In this document: positions 63,016-64,000 of the stretch, piece after piece
Layout: every line of letters starts with the position of its first letter
How positions within the stretch are numbered: the stretch's first letter is position 1
Assembly: GCA_037179385.1 (NCBI GenBank)
Contig: CM074185.1
Span: 48,239,000 to 48,302,999, forward strand
Length of the DNA stretch: 64,000 bases
Source of the DNA: Holothuria scabra
Lineage: Eukaryota > Echinodermata > Holothuroidea > Aspidochirotida > Holothuriidae
Direction of reading: 5' to 3'
Made by a program: the position numbers and the translations under genes
Notes under the pieces: model-generated
The model's input: the letters and a program-made list of their open reading frames with translations, nothing else
What the model was told of the DNA's origin: nothing
Databases searched by the model: none

Positions 63016-64000
63016 GGTGCGGCATTTTCTTGAGGGAGCAAAGCGCCCAAGTTAGGAGCCGAGCGACCGAACGGGGAGAGGGGGGTGTTTTCCCCTCCTA
63101 CCCCAAGGAGATTTTGCAGTTTTACATCAAAATTGAGCGATCTGGTGAACACCTAAGCTGGAATTTGAGGACATTTTCAATCTTATATCAATGTTTTCCT
63201 TATTCCCTCGAGAGTTAGTGTGTGGCTGTAAGAGGGTTACTGTACGAATCAATGGGGCCCTAGAGAATTGTGTTGCACTGAAACAAAACAGCTACTCGTA
63301 AGGCTTACATTGGCTAAACCAGCGGAAATTGACATTTTGCCATGAAAACGCCAAAACTCCATTTAAATAAAAAAATTATAAAAAAATTTAGATCTGGGCG
63401 GGAGTAAGTGCGGACTCCCTGAACCCCTGTCTACGGGCCTGTCTCCCTGGGTGTCCCCCTCCCCTTTTGGAATTTTTTGCTGTCTCGAAGAGCTTAGTGT
63501 AGATGCAATATGGTGCTATATTTTGTTCTTTTGATACTAGATTCCAGTGTTCTCCACAGGGGGTTTAAGAGGGGCGACACGCCCTCCTAGTGAAATTGGC
63601 CGCCCCTCCAAAATAGTGGCCGCTCTCGAAAAAATGCAGCTTCCATTTTTAGTTCACTGCTTCATTACACATATACAAGTCATAACTGGTAAAATGTGTC
63701 TTCCCTCCAGGCTTGGCACCAGTATTTGCCCGACGAAGGGCCACTCTCCAAACGGGGGAGGGGTAGGGTGGGTAGCGACCCCAAGCCCCGACAGCCAGGA
63801 TGCCATCGATGAGTTGATGAGGGAGACTTAAAGAAAACCTGTGCACTATACCTGCCATTGCTAGTCATATACAACATCAAATTTGTATATGCTGGAGGAA
63901 GATATTTCCGCACTGATTTAATCATAAAAATTTTTGGGTTAGCCTACACTAAAAAGAATCTGTACTTATTTAAAGCTTATATAGGTCAATTGTCCCGGCA
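63016..64000. other. Right end of window; fragments of CAGGCCCGTA-type repeats
   Basis: CTGTCTACGGGCCTG at 63426-63440 is the right end of a CAGGCCCGTA-type MITE as at 29652-29666, with no left end found nearby. 63545-63830 has GC-rich, C-run sequence with overlapping frames on both strands lacking motifs. No ATF6 bZIP exon seen. Confidence 0.5.

Noticed and set aside
59837..64000. ATF6 bZIP or later exons within the window
   Set aside because: No basic region (NRESAxxSRxKKK-like) or leucine zipper could be read in any plus-strand frame, so the gene is called partial.

Overview
The window is nuclear DNA of a multicellular animal: split genes with GT-AG introns, tRNA-derived SINEs, APE-type LINEs and many short DNA transposons. 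The LINE carries an N-terminal 2A-like peptide of the kind reported from sea urchin retrotransposons. Together with the repeat style, this suggests an echinoderm or another marine invertebrate deuterostome. The species cannot be fixed from sequence alone.

Two host genes can be supported, arranged head to head. EXOSC2/RRP4 (RNA exosome cap subunit) lies on the minus strand as a complete eight-exon gene at 3370-20862. I reassembled it exon by exon into 290 codons plus stop with consistent phases. The first four coding exons of an ATF6-family gene (ER-stress bZIP transcription factor, closest to ATF6-beta) lie on the plus strand at 41762-59836. The bZIP, membrane and lumenal parts are not in the window and presumably lie to the right. 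No other convincing host exon was found.

Layout: 1-2720, tandem 145-bp array whose monomers carry a perfect DR1 nuclear-receptor site, ending in a (CA)n tract. 3370-20862, EXOSC2, whose introns hold a second DR1 array (10.5-11.2 kb), a ~65-bp tandem repeat, palindromic MITEs, a piggyBac-like MITE and a 1.47-kb hAT-like element. 20.9-41.7 kb, intergenic: an 800-bp palindrome, two tRNA-like SINEs, a hAT-like element with a perfect target-site duplication (TSD), and a 4.7-kb foldback element inside a LINE remnant, itself packed with nested insertions. 41.8-64 kb, ATF6 5' half: intron 1 contains a frameshifted LINE inserted in the tail of an older copy of itself, a hAT-like element and a second broken LINE. 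Intron 3 contains the third DR1 array, in opposite orientation. The right end has a candidate internal promoter with a perfect CRE and a hAT-like element nested in a duplicated repeat.

The most noteworthy observations are the DR1-bearing satellites (18 perfect 13-mers by my reading), the foldback element whose 10-bp TSD restores a LINE reading frame when one copy is removed, the 2A-like LINE N-terminus with its last residue altered, the 800-bp palindrome, and the series of hAT-type insertions datable by nesting.
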